Shown here: piece after piece, positions 29,199 through 37,366 of the stretch | How positions within the stretch are numbered: the first letter of the stretch is position 1 | Layout of the letters: the number at the start of each line of letters is the position of its first letter | DNA from: Peribacillus simplex NBRC 15720 = DSM 1321 | GTDB lineage: Bacteria; Bacillota; Bacilli; Bacillales; DSM-1321 | Direction: 5' to 3' | Assembly: GCF_002243645.1 (NCBI RefSeq) | Contig: NZ_CP017704.1 | Coordinates: 3,056,001 to 3,120,000, forward strand | Length of the DNA: 64,000 nucleotides | The notes under the pieces: generated by a model | Seen by the model: only the letters and a program-made list of their open reading frames with translations | Databases searched by the model: none | What the model was told of the DNA's origin: nothing | Translations under genes and position numbers: made by a program

Positions 29199-29528
29199 GT
29201 GAAACGAAAAGCTGTAATTCTCATTGGGTTAATAGCCGTTTTAATTATATTATTCGTTGTATACTTAACAAGTCCAAGCAGATTGAAAAAGGTGGAGATT
29301 GTTGAAAAATACTATCCTCATTTCTCCGATGGCAAGGCAGTCGGTTTTAAGACGAACGAAGTCATTGATGTGACGGAAACCGAAGAGGGATCCAATTGCG
29401 CAATGAAATTCAACAATGGGAAAACGTTGGAAATTGATTGTGACCGTTATTTAACATACAAAATTGATGAAACAGTCTATATTACTACTGAAGGGAACCA
29501 TGTGAAGGAAATCCGGAGAAAAAGATAG
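29199..29528 (+). CDS. Membrane-anchored hypothetical protein
   Basis: 109 residues: one N-terminal hydrophobic segment (about 5-26) with no lipobox, then a soluble extracytoplasmic domain of short strands (GFKTNEVIDVTETEEGSN) holding two Cys residues. The start is GTG 29199 with AGAGGG 11 bases upstream. The family is not recognised. Confidence 0.55.
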   Translation: MKRKAVILIGLIAVLIILFVVYLTSPSRLKKVEIVEKYYPHFSDGKAVGFKTNEVIDVTETEEGSNCAMKFNNGKTLEIDCDRYLTYKIDETVYITTEGNHVKEIRRKR

Positions 29529-29550
29529 TGGCAATCAATATTTAATGACG

Positions 29551-29595
29551 AAAGAGCTGAGTTTACTTAATAAACAAACTCAGCTCTTTTATTTT
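29551..29595 (+). terminator. Terminator after the 29.2-kb gene
   Basis: AAAGAGCTGAGTTT pairs with AAACTCAGCTCTTT across an 11-base loop, followed by TATTTTAT. Confidence 0.85.
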
Positions 29596-29602
29596 ATCGA
29601 TG

Positions 29603-29635
29603 AAAAAACCCAGGCCGTTTTGGACTGGGTTTTTT
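29603..29635 (-). terminator. Terminator of the 47-residue minus-strand gene
   Basis: On the reverse strand AAAAAACCCAG pairs with CTGGGTTTTTT across 11 bases. It abuts the stop codon of the 29635-29778 gene. Confidence 0.85.
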
Positions 29636-29778
29636 CATTTTTTATCTTTGCTTTTACTTTTATCCTTTTTATTACGCCGAAGTACATCCAAGATTCTGCG
29701 GCTGTTATTTTTACTGTTTATGAGTTCGACTAAATCGCTCATGTTTTCAGATTCGAAGTCTTTTTGATCTTTTTTCAT
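29635..29778 (-). CDS. Short basic protein (47 residues), unknown
   Basis: ATG 29778 is preceded by GGAGGG at 7 bases, and the frame ends at TGA directly before a terminator, so ribosome site, frame and terminator all support a real gene. The product starts MKKDQKDFESENMSDLVELI and ends in a Lys/Ser/Asp-rich tail. It has no membrane segment or cysteine. The family is not recognised. Confidence 0.7.
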   Translation of the reverse strand: MKKDQKDFESENMSDLVELINSKNNSRRILDVLRRNKKDKSKSKDKK

Positions 29779-29923
29779 GGTAATCCCTCCAAGTCATATA
29801 TCATAATACCCTTATATTGAAAAGGGTAAACGTCTATTATCATATTGGTAATAGAAGGATTTTATATCCTTAACCATTAATTTTTTGATAAAATATGATA
29901 AAAGCCCTGTATGGGAGGTCCAT

Positions 29924-30787
29924 ATGGAAGAATTAAGAATGATCGGTGAAAAAATTGAAAAATTTAAATATATCTTAGTGGAGCATATCGAGTTGTTTGA
30001 AGAAGAGGAACCGCTCTATGATTTTGAAACCAGTAAAGAGGTACGGTCAAAGCTTATTCAAATTCATGCAGATGCCTTGATTCATGGAAAGGCACAAGCG
30101 ATGGAAAGTATGAAAATAACGGGTATGGAAATAGGTAAGCGCATCGTGGATATGGGTATTCCTTTAGATAAGAATATTGAGGAAGCACAGCTTGTGCGTA
30201 ACCTTTTCTGGAGTTTCATTGAAGAAGAGGTAAGCAATCGCTATTACTCCATTGAAATTCTGTTAAAGGCAAGCTCGATAATTGATGCAATCCTGGACCA
30301 GTTCATACACTGTGTGAGTATCAGTTACGTGAATCATTATAAAGAAATGGCGAAAATGGCAAACGATTCTTTGCAGAAGATAAAAGAAAACCAAGAAGTC
30401 ATGGAAGAATTGTCCACCCCGATTGTTCAGACCATATTAAAGGATGTGCTGCTCTTACCATTGATTGGACGCATTGACGATTGGAGAATGGAGTCGATGC
30501 AATCGACGGTACTGCGTAAATGTGCAGATCTGCATGCGGAAGTATTGATCATGGATTTCTCGGGAATTACCTTTACGAAGGAAAGCAATATGCTCTCCCT
30601 GTTGGATCAATTAGTGGGGGCACTGGCGCTGATGGGAACGGAAACGATGTTTGTCGGTTTTACCCCTGATGTCGTGAAAGAGATCGTCAAACTTGATTTC
30701 GCAAATCAGGTAAAATCCTTTCTATCGTTCAGACAGGCCCTGGAATATTTGTTTAAACAAAGAGGGCTGGCTCTTCAGCCAGTATGA
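29924..30787 (+). CDS. RsbR-like stressosome protein with C-terminal STAS domain
   Basis: 287 residues. A helical N-terminal sensor-type domain (about 1-145, reminiscent of RsbRD) leads through a linker helix into a STAS domain (about 163-280: ELSTPIVQTILKDVLLLPLIG, then IMDFSGITF). STAS paralogues of RsbR build the stressosome that controls the general stress response. The residues aligning with the RsbRA phospho-threonines T171 and T205 are Asp186 and Glu220 here. GGGAGG precedes ATG 29924. No rsbS, rsbT or other stress operon is nearby. Confidence 0.75.
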   Translation: MEELRMIGEKIEKFKYILVEHIELFEEEEPLYDFETSKEVRSKLIQIHADALIHGKAQAMESMKITGMEIGKRIVDMGIPLDKNIEEAQLVRNLFWSFIEEEVSNRYYSIEILLKASSIIDAILDQFIHCVSISYVNHYKEMAKMANDSLQKIKENQEVMEELSTPIVQTILKDVLLLPLIGRIDDWRMESMQSTVLRKCADLHAEVLIMDFSGITFTKESNMLSLLDQLVGALALMGTETMFVGFTPDVVKEIVKLDFANQVKSFLSFRQALEYLFKQRGLALQPV

Positions 30788-30965
30788 TGGAGGTATCCTT
30801 TTTCAGGGTATCTTTTTTTCTATGTCAGCCTACCATTCCTGCAACTTTCATATTTTTCGCCCATCGATATTTCTCCATGTTATAGTGAAATGACGTCGGC
30901 GGACATGTTGATTTTCATTTAAATTAAATAGGACATGTAAAGCGTGTAAGGAAGGTGGATGAAGA

Positions 30966-31403
30966 GTGTTTTTCAAGAAAAATGAAGAACTTGATCATAA
31001 CGAAAAATGGTATTGTGTAGGAATCATGACGGATAATGGGCTGGAGGATGAAGAATATGATATTTTGTCCAAACGCATTCTCGACTCGGTCCAAAATGTA
31101 TCGGTCATATCGGACTTGGTAAGGGTGGAATGGGATATGGATAAATTGCGAGCCTTGAACGAACGTTTTCAGGACCCTTCATTTTCCGACCCATGTTTTA
31201 TCATTAATGAATTCATACCAGAGGATATAAAAAAGGAAAGAAAACTTCTGGAGAAAACTCATAAATGGAAGAGGCTCTTTGGTCTCCTCTCACCGATTGA
31301 ATACATGGAAGCCGAGACGAAGGCGGCCCATGACTTTGATAAAGCTCTCTTTTATACAGACGATGCAGATAAAGTGATTGAATACATTATTGCAAATAGC
31401 TAG
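30966..31403 (+). CDS. Hypothetical cytoplasmic protein
   Basis: 145 residues, soluble and acidic, with a mixed alpha/beta pattern (EKWYCVGIMTDNGLEDEEYD; DKVIEYIIANS). The start is GTG 30966, with GGAAGGTGG upstream. No family recognised. It stands alone, ending in a hairpin. Confidence 0.6.
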   Translation: MFFKKNEELDHNEKWYCVGIMTDNGLEDEEYDILSKRILDSVQNVSVISDLVRVEWDMDKLRALNERFQDPSFSDPCFIINEFIPEDIKKERKLLEKTHKWKRLFGLLSPIEYMEAETKAAHDFDKALFYTDDADKVIEYIIANS

Positions 31404-31411
31404 CATCCCCT

Positions 31412-31441
31412 GCCACATCGATACATTGTATCGGTGTTTTT
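31412..31441 (+). terminator. Terminator after the 31-kb hypothetical gene
   Basis: ACATCGATACA pairs imperfectly with TGTATCGGTGT, followed by five T. Confidence 0.7.
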
Positions 31442-31474
31442 GCATTTGAGTTAAGGTTTATCGCAGCAATTTCA

Positions 31475-31597
31475 CGGAAATAATCCGTCCTTGAGCGGGA
31501 TGATTCGACTTTAAGCGGAAATAATTCGACCTTGTGCGTTGCAATTCGACCTTGCTCGGAATAATCCGACCTTGTGCGAGTAAAATCCGTCCTTGCA
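31475..31597. repeat. Six degenerate 20-21-bp tandem repeats
   Basis: Six units start at 31475, 31496, 31516, 31537, 31557 and 31577. Each follows the pattern CGGAAATAATTCGACCTTGT with variation, mostly in the first half; the TTCGACCTTG/TCCGTCCTTG core is best kept. The period of two helix turns is striking. No reading frame runs through with a ribosome site. Located between two gene terminators/promoters upstream of the acylase gene. Confidence 0.8.
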
Positions 31598-31721
31598 CCT
31601 TTCTACCTTCTTGAAATAAAAAGAGAGAAAGTAAGGAAGTTGGTAGGAAAGATGGGGAGAAACGCGGAATATCTTAATTAGAAAGAGAAAGAGAGTTTTA
31701 AGGGGAGAGGAAGATGAATCG

Positions 31722-34091
31722 ATGGAAGTTGCCGTACCTCAGCAAAAGCCAAAACGGAAGTGGAGAAAGCGTGCTCTATGGAGTTTTGGAATCCTGATTA
31801 TACTTTTGCTGTCTGTCTTGATTGCTGCAAATGTATTTCTTTCAAGATCCTTGCCGGAAACAAAGGGGGAAATATCGCTTCCAGGTCTTTTGAAACCGGT
31901 TACGGTGGTGAGGGATTCAAGTGGGGTCCCGCATATCAACGCAGCGAATGATCATGATTTGTATTTAGCTCAAGGGTATATCCAAGCACAGGACCGTTTA
32001 TTTCAAATGGATTTAAGCAGGCGTCAGGCGTCAGGAAGATTGAGTGAAGTGATTGGTGAGAAAACCGTCAAAAACGATAAGTATTTCCGCACACTTGGGT
32101 TGAGGCGGGCGGCTGAAGCCTCTTATGCAGCATATACAAGTGACGGGAAAGAAGCCTTGGATGTGTTTGCCGAGGGGGTAAATCTTTATATCGATGAATT
32201 GAAGGCGAATGGGAAATGGCCGGCGGAGTTCACTCTGCTTGGTTACGAACCAGAGCCGTGGACACCCATCGATTCGCTGACCATCGGTAAATATATGGCC
32301 TTTGATTTAGGCGGGAACTGGGAAGATCAGGCGTTTAGGCAGTATTTGCTGCAAACGTTCCCAAAGGAAAAAGCATATGATTTATTTCCTAATTATCCAA
32401 AGAGCGCTCCATATATCATCAGCAAAGAAGAACTGGATATTGAAAAAAGTTTTGCTGGCGCCGTTATTCCTTATGAATTCAACGGCAGCAATAACTGGGT
32501 CGTTTCAGGCAAGAAAACGGATTCCGGAAAGCCGTTATTGGCGGATGATCCCCATCTGGGATTAGCAACACCGTCCGTTTGGTATCAAATGCATTTGGAG
32601 GCCCCGTTAGTCAATGTTAGCGGTGTTATTTTTGCCGGGATTCCGGGAATCATACTAGGTCATAACGAAAAGGTCGCTTGGGGTGTGACCAATACCGGTC
32701 CGGATGTTCAGGATCTGTATATTGAGAGGAGAAATCCGGAAAACGAGAAAGAATTCTCCTACAAAGGTAAATGGGAAAAAGCTGAAATCCTGGACGAACC
32801 TATCAAGGTGAAGGATGGTAAAACACTTGACTATCAAGTGACGGTTACCCGACATGGACCTGTTGTCTCCGAGTTTGCCGGGAAAAGCGGAAAAGATACC
32901 GTACTTGCATTAAGATGGACAGCACTTGATCCATCTGCCGAGCTTGAAGCGGTACTGAATATGAATAAAGCGGGAAGCTGGAAAGAATTCGAAAAGGCCC
33001 TCTTGAAATTCGAAACGCCGGCACAGAATTTCGTCTTTGCCTCAGTCGATGGGACTATTGCCTATAAGGCGAATGGGAAAATCCCAATCCGGAAAAAAGG
33101 CGATAGTATGCTGCCAGTACCTGGCTGGACGGATGAATTTGAGTGGAAAGGTTATATTCCCTATGATGAACTTCCGAAAACGGTGAATCCGGAAGAGGGA
33201 TTCATTTCGACAGCGAATAATAAAGTCATCTCAGATGATTATCCTTACCACATCAGCAATAACTGGGCACAGCCGTACCGTCAGATGAGGATACAGGAGT
33301 TTTTAAAAGCCAATAAAAAGCTTACGGCCGAGGATATGCAAAGCCTGCAGATGGATAAAGTAAATTTGCAAGCTAAGGAGTTTGTTCCTCAATTCGTGGA
33401 TGTATTGAAAGGTCCATCCGGGAAACGGGAAGACCAGGCACTAACGATTCTGAAGAAATGGAATCATATTGATTCCGTTGATGAAGCGGCACCGATGATT
33501 TTTAATGTCTGGATGCGAAAAATAGGGGATGTTCTGCTTACAGAAGAAATACCGGAGGAAACCCTCAACCTCTTTAATGGAAGGCGTTCGGCCGTTGATG
33601 AACTACTAAGGCGGGCACTGGACGGTAAGCCAGGCCCTTGGATTGAAGAGGCAGGCGGACTTGAGCAGGTGCTTGCCAAGTCGTTACAGGAGACGTTAAC
33701 GGAACTTGAAGAATCACAAGGTAACGATATAGCTGATTGGGAATGGGGAGACTTTCATCAAGTCAGGTTTAACCACCCGCTATCGAGTGTCGCCCCGTTA
33801 AATTATTTATTTAACAGCGGCGGCGGAATGCCGGTAGGCGGTAGCAGTGTCACCGTACAAGCGGCGGCATTTTTAGATGATGGAACCGTTAATCATGGTG
33901 GCTCCTGGAGATTTGTCATCGACCTAGCCGACATGAATCAAGGGTATCACCTCGTTGGCCCGGGTCAATCAGGTAACGTTAAAAGTGAGTGGTACCATGA
34001 TCAGCTTGATGATTGGGCAGAAGGTACTTATCACAAAACCACATTGGACGATCCAAAAGGTGATAAGCTGACATTGAAACCATCATACTGA
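31722..34091 (+). CDS. Membrane-anchored penicillin acylase family (Ntn) amidase
   Basis: 789 residues. A basic N-terminus and one span (about 18-40) anchor the protein outside the membrane. The Ntn-hydrolase precursor contains the alpha part (VRDSSGVPHINAANDHDLY, GYIQAQDRLFQMDL), then the beta-chain start at Ser in NGSNNWVVSG, where autocleavage exposes the catalytic serine. Relatives cleave penicillin side chains, N-acyl homoserine lactones or other amides. The substrate is unknown. AGGGGAGAGG lies before the start. A shorter out-of-frame ATG lies at 31714. Confidence 0.9.
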   Translation: MEVAVPQQKPKRKWRKRALWSFGILIILLLSVLIAANVFLSRSLPETKGEISLPGLLKPVTVVRDSSGVPHINAANDHDLYLAQGYIQAQDRLFQMDLSRRQASGRLSEVIGEKTVKNDKYFRTLGLRRAAEASYAAYTSDGKEALDVFAEGVNLYIDELKANGKWPAEFTLLGYEPEPWTPIDSLTIGKYMAFDLGGNWEDQAFRQYLLQTFPKEKAYDLFPNYPKSAPYIISKEELDIEKSFAGAVIPYEFNGSNNWVVSGKKTDSGKPLLADDPHLGLATPSVWYQMHLEAPLVNVSGVIFAGIPGIILGHNEKVAWGVTNTGPDVQDLYIERRNPENEKEFSYKGKWEKAEILDEPIKVKDGKTLDYQVTVTRHGPVVSEFAGKSGKDTVLALRWTALDPSAELEAVLNMNKAGSWKEFEKALLKFETPAQNFVFASVDGTIAYKANGKIPIRKKGDSMLPVPGWTDEFEWKGYIPYDELPKTVNPEEGFISTANNKVISDDYPYHISNNWAQPYRQMRIQEFLKANKKLTAEDMQSLQMDKVNLQAKEFVPQFVDVLKGPSGKREDQALTILKKWNHIDSVDEAAPMIFNVWMRKIGDVLLTEEIPEETLNLFNGRRSAVDELLRRALDGKPGPWIEEAGGLEQVLAKSLQETLTELEESQGNDIADWEWGDFHQVRFNHPLSSVAPLNYLFNSGGGMPVGGSSVTVQAAAFLDDGTVNHGGSWRFVIDLADMNQGYHLVGPGQSGNVKSEWYHDQLDDWAEGTYHKTTLDDPKGDKLTLKPSY

Positions 34092-34098
34092 TATTCAG

Positions 34099-34146
34099 AA
34101 AAAAAGTACCAAGTCCAGCATCCTTGCTCTGGACTTGGTACTTTTT
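34099..34146. terminator. Bidirectional terminator, acylase / rsoA-like
   Basis: AAAAAGTACCAAGTCCAG pairs perfectly with CTGGACTTGGTACTTTTT across a 10-base loop between convergent genes. Confidence 0.94.
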
Positions 34147-34364
34147 CATTGTTTTTGCTTAGTAAAGAATTCTGCAAGGAACTCCTCGAAATTAGGGGCC
34201 TCGATTGCTGCGATTTTTTCATATGATTCAATGATCTTGAGTTTAATTTCTTGCTCCAGATCATTCCGGTCTTGATAGTTCGTGTTTTTTAACGATTTTT
34301 TTATTTTAGGATTCAAAGAGTCGATTAGATCCATCAATTCTTCTTTTGACAGTTTTTTATCCAC
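34146..34364 (-). CDS. rsoA: RsoA-like sigma co-factor (region-2-like half of a split sigma)
   Basis: 72 residues. The helical segment NTNYQDRNDLEQEIKLKIIE resembles sigma region 2 as found in B. subtilis RsoA (YvrHa, 79 aa) and in conjugative-element regulators. RsoA works with SigO as a two-part sigma factor. The start is GTG 34364, which overlaps the sigO-like stop by 8 bases and follows GAAAGGAG. The identity rests on this motif plus the neighbours sigO and yvrJ. Confidence 0.75.
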   Translation of the reverse strand: MDKKLSKEELMDLIDSLNPKIKKSLKNTNYQDRNDLEQEIKLKIIESYEKIAAIEAPNFEEFLAEFFTKQKQ

Positions 34365-34980
34365 AATGGCTTTTCTCCTTTCTAACATATACCTCATCCA
34401 TATAGTGCTTTCGAAGTTTTTTTAGAGCTTGTTTACGGATGCTTGAGATATTCTGTGGCGACTCATGGAAATAGGCAGCAATTTCCTTGTTGGATAGGCC
34501 GTAGGAAAAGTTCATGGTCAGCACCAGGTTTTGTTTGGCTGTTAACTTCTTCAAGGCTTTTATCATCTCTTCATCACTTATGTGTGAAGCGAGTTCATTC
34601 GTTTCCCCCATCTTTTCAAGGTGAACGTCCAAAGTGCCGATTCGATCGAACAATCCGCCAGTATCCCTTGGTGTCGCATCAAGTACCATTCGATAGCGTT
34701 CCCGCTGCTTCCGTGCCCTTTTATCAAAGTCAACAGAGAAAAAGTAAATTAAGGAGCACATGTATTTATATACTTTAGCCCGGTAATAGAAAATTTTGAA
34801 AGTCTCGTTGAGATGACAAATGTTGTGGGGAGAAGGGGAATCAAGAGTTTCAGTGAAAATCTTTAAATGCTCTGGGTTCTGTAAAAATACTTGAATGATC
34901 GGTTGTTCAAAGAAAGATGAGTACTGTTGTTGCAGAAACTCCAATGAATGAGAAAAAAAATGAGAAGTTAATTGGTTCAT
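34357..34980 (-). CDS. sigO: SigO (YvrI)-like sigma factor subunit
   Basis: 207 residues. The C-terminal sigma region 4 is clear (about 140-192: ISDEEMIKALKKLTAKQNLVL and GLSNKEIAAYFHESPQNISSIR). The middle has an aromatic, basic stretch (about 60-98) and no canonical region 2. ATG 34980 follows AAAGGAGGG. In B. subtilis SigO and RsoA together direct transcription of oxdC and yvrJ under acid stress. Here oxdC and yvrL are not adjacent. Confidence 0.82.
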   Translation of the reverse strand: MNQLTSHFFSHSLEFLQQQYSSFFEQPIIQVFLQNPEHLKIFTETLDSPSPHNICHLNETFKIFYYRAKVYKYMCSLIYFFSVDFDKRARKQRERYRMVLDATPRDTGGLFDRIGTLDVHLEKMGETNELASHISDEEMIKALKKLTAKQNLVLTMNFSYGLSNKEIAAYFHESPQNISSIRKQALKKLRKHYMDEVYVRKEKSHCG

Positions 34981-35136
34981 TGTTATCCCTCCTTTAATTA
35001 ATAAAGTGATAGACAAGGGGAATAAATCAATTATATAGGAACATTCGTTCTTTTTTCCATAAATCAATAGTGCTAGATTGATTTTTTAAAACAAGTTTCA
35101 CTTTAGATATCAGATACAAGAAAAGGGGTGAAGAGG

Positions 35137-35301
35137 ATGATGATTGAGGATGCTACTATGTGGGTTTCATTAGTTAGCGAATTTGGCTATCCATTCGTCG
35201 TTTCTATGTTTTTGCTCTTCCGCTTCGGTAAACAATTAAAAGAACTGACAACGGACGTAGAGAACTTAAAAAAGTCCGCTCATAAAACGAAAAAACGATA
35301 A
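35137..35301 (+). CDS. yvrJ: YvrJ family small membrane protein
   Basis: 54 residues: one membrane span (about 12-31, ending FGYPFVVSMFLLFRF) followed by a helical charged tail KQLKELTTDVENL, the YvrJ pattern. AAGGGG lies 8 bases upstream of ATG 35137. It is divergent from the sigO-rsoA pair, an arrangement also known in B. subtilis, so it is a likely SigO target. Confidence 0.82.
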   Translation: MMIEDATMWVSLVSEFGYPFVVSMFLLFRFGKQLKELTTDVENLKKSAHKTKKR

Positions 35302-35719
35302 CCTCAGGACGTAATGTGCCGCCAGGTGTTAAACACCGAATTTCGGATTCTATTCTAAAAAGGGTCCGGAATTCGGGTATAAAGAAATGGGTACTATCTG
35401 AAAATCAAGACTTTGTTAAATCCCTCCCTTAAACTCAAATAAAATAATGATAAACCATTATTTGGAATATAGCACAAAATAGGTAAAAAATAATCGTCAT
35501 TTGGAATCATTTTACTACTATAATTCATCCGCCAATGGAATTAGATAGGAAATCCTCCCCTCGTACGATTTTAGTTTTATAGATTAAAGTGAAAATACTT
35601 TTAAAAAAACAACTTCATTAAAAAACTTATGAATAGTATGCGGCATCCGAGTAAAAAAAGGGTGCTGCTTTTCTTATTTTTTGGTAATAAACTGATAATA
35701 TGGAAAAGGGGTGGCGAAT
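35302..35719. other. Intergenic region after yvrJ
   Basis: About 400 bases with no gene. It holds a CCGAA/TTCGG mini-palindrome near 35339, an ATAATG/CATTAT hairpin near 35447, and a terminator-like hairpin at 35640-35675. Confidence 0.4.
35640..35675 (+). terminator. Terminator-like hairpin upstream of the tandem GNAT gene
   Basis: GCGGCATCC pairs with GGGTGCTGC across 11 bases, followed by TTTTCTT. The transcript it ends is not clear; yvrJ lies 340 bases upstream. Confidence 0.6.
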
Positions 35720-36547
35720 TTGAAGGATAAACAGCTAGAAGATATTCGGATCCTACAGCAAGAATGTGAACGGGAAGGATTTACTTTAAAGCTGAACTGG
35801 GAAACGCTTCGCAGTCGAAACGGTGTGAATAAGAATGACTTTCTTCACTATGATGGATTAAAACTTGTTGGTTTTCTTGGTCTTTACGATTTTGGAAACA
35901 AAGTGGAGATGTGCGGGATGGTGCATCCTGATTACCGGAGGCAAGGCATTTTTACAAAGCTGCTGGAAGATGCTATAAGGAGTGCCGTGGAGCGCAACTA
36001 TAAGTTGATTCTCTTGAACTCACCTGCTCAATCCCATTCAGGGACAGAATTTTTGAAACAGCTCCCATGTGAGTTTGCTTTTTCTGAGTTTCAAATGAAA
36101 TGGTCCGAAACGGAGCTTGATAATTATGTTGATGCAGTCGTTCGCCCTTCACGGAGAGATGATGAGGAAACGGAAATTCAGCTGGATATTCAATGTTTCC
36201 AATTTACGAAACAAGAGGCGAAGGATTATTATCAGCGCATCCTATATGAGGATACTCTGAAAACCATGATGATTGAAAAGGATGGCCGAGCGGTCGGTAA
36301 GATCCGTGTTGATCACTCAGACCGGGAAGCGTGGATTTATGGATTTTCCATTTTGCCAAAATACCAGGGAAAAGGACTTGGCAGAAAGGCATTGAAAAAG
36401 GTTGTAGCCGAACAATGCCAGCTGGGATATGATATTTTTCTCGAGGTTGAGGCGACTAATGAGCATGCTTTAAGACTCTATGAATCTTGTGGATTCAAAA
36501 CCATTCAAAGACAAGATTATTATCAATACAAAGGAGGACAGTGCTAA
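35720..36547 (+). CDS. Tandem GNAT acetyltransferase
   Basis: 275 residues with two GNAT folds. The first has VHPDYRRQGIFTKLLEDAI (about 70-90) and the second ILPKYQGKGLGRKALKKVV with NEHALRLYESCGF. Two-domain GNATs include mycothiol-synthase-like enzymes; the substrate here is unknown. The start is TTG 35720, 8 bases after AAAGGGG; the GTG at 35711 abuts that site. Confidence 0.85.
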   Translation: MKDKQLEDIRILQQECEREGFTLKLNWETLRSRNGVNKNDFLHYDGLKLVGFLGLYDFGNKVEMCGMVHPDYRRQGIFTKLLEDAIRSAVERNYKLILLNSPAQSHSGTEFLKQLPCEFAFSEFQMKWSETELDNYVDAVVRPSRRDDEETEIQLDIQCFQFTKQEAKDYYQRILYEDTLKTMMIEKDGRAVGKIRVDHSDREAWIYGFSILPKYQGKGLGRKALKKVVAEQCQLGYDIFLEVEATNEHALRLYESCGFKTIQRQDYYQYKGGQC

Positions 36548-36588
36548 AGGATACTTCGACGACATTGAGTGTTAGGGGGCTGGGGTGG

Positions 36589-37047
36589 ATGTTGACATTA
36601 TTCAATTATAACTGGCAGGTGCGAAGTGAGTGGTTCAAGTGGTGCCGGTCCTTACCGAGTGAGGAGCTGAAACGGCAGCGCACAGGAGGGATGGGCAATA
36701 TATTGAAGACACTTGCCCATATTATCGATGTCGAATGCAGCTGGATCAGGGCCATACAAGGGAAGCCTGATGTCGCGATCGATTTGGACGCTTATGATAC
36801 GATCGAAAAAGTGGAAGATTTATCTAACTGTTATCAGTCTGAGGCCATGGACTATTTGAACTCGCATTCAATTGATGATGAGAATGGAATGATTCAGCCA
36901 TCTTGGATAGAGGGAAAATACGAAAAAGGCAGGATACTGCGCCATCTGATAGCGCACGAAATTCACCATATAGGCCAGCTGTCCATCTGGTCTAGGGAGA
37001 TGGGTATCGAACCGGTATCCGCCAGTTTAATAGATCGGGATTTATAG
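36589..37047 (+). CDS. DinB/YfiT-like four-helix metalloprotein
   Basis: 152 residues. The three metal-binding histidines of DinB-fold proteins are visible: HIIDVECSW near residue 40 and HEIHHIGQ near 125. Such proteins are often thiol-dependent transferases; the reaction is unknown. ATG 36589 follows AGGGGG at 8 bases. The frame extends upstream into the GNAT gene. Co-transcription with it is likely. Confidence 0.8.
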   Translation: MLTLFNYNWQVRSEWFKWCRSLPSEELKRQRTGGMGNILKTLAHIIDVECSWIRAIQGKPDVAIDLDAYDTIEKVEDLSNCYQSEAMDYLNSHSIDDENGMIQPSWIEGKYEKGRILRHLIAHEIHHIGQLSIWSREMGIEPVSASLIDRDL

Positions 37048-37120
37048 ATTTGCAGTTTTCAAAAAGGTTACCCTGAAATAAAGAGCGTAAGGAACGATCT
37101 TTGAAATCCATACGATGTTA

Positions 37121-37156
37121 GCAGGCTGGTTCATTTAAATGGGCCAGCTTTTTTTT
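37121..37156 (+). terminator. Terminator after the DinB-fold gene
   Basis: GCTGG and CCAGC enclose CATTTAAATG, itself palindromic, and a run of more than ten T follows. Confidence 0.88.
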
Positions 37157-37366
37157 TTTATTAAACTTTCTCCCTAAGGATTCAATGAGATTAGATAATG
37201 ATTATATACATAATTGAAGGTATATCGAGCTATGTGTACTGTATGAAAATAGATAAAAAGTACCATTTATTCAAAATTCGTAATATTAAGGTAAATATTG
37301 GGGATTATTCGACAAAATCATGATATATTATTCTAGCATTTTACAAAAATAGAAGGGTTGTGAAGT

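Noticed and set aside
30784-30815. GGTATC-containing repeat after the stressosome-like gene as a terminator
   Set aside because: The two GGTATC copies are direct, not inverted, so no hairpin forms.
31496-31597. Tandem repeats as a CRISPR array
   Set aside because: Units are contiguous and degenerate with no unique spacers, and no cas genes are present.
37308-37314. TTCGACA (reverse TGTCGAA) upstream of yfkN as a Spo0A box
   Set aside because: A single 7-base match is expected by chance in 64 kb and no promoter context supports it.
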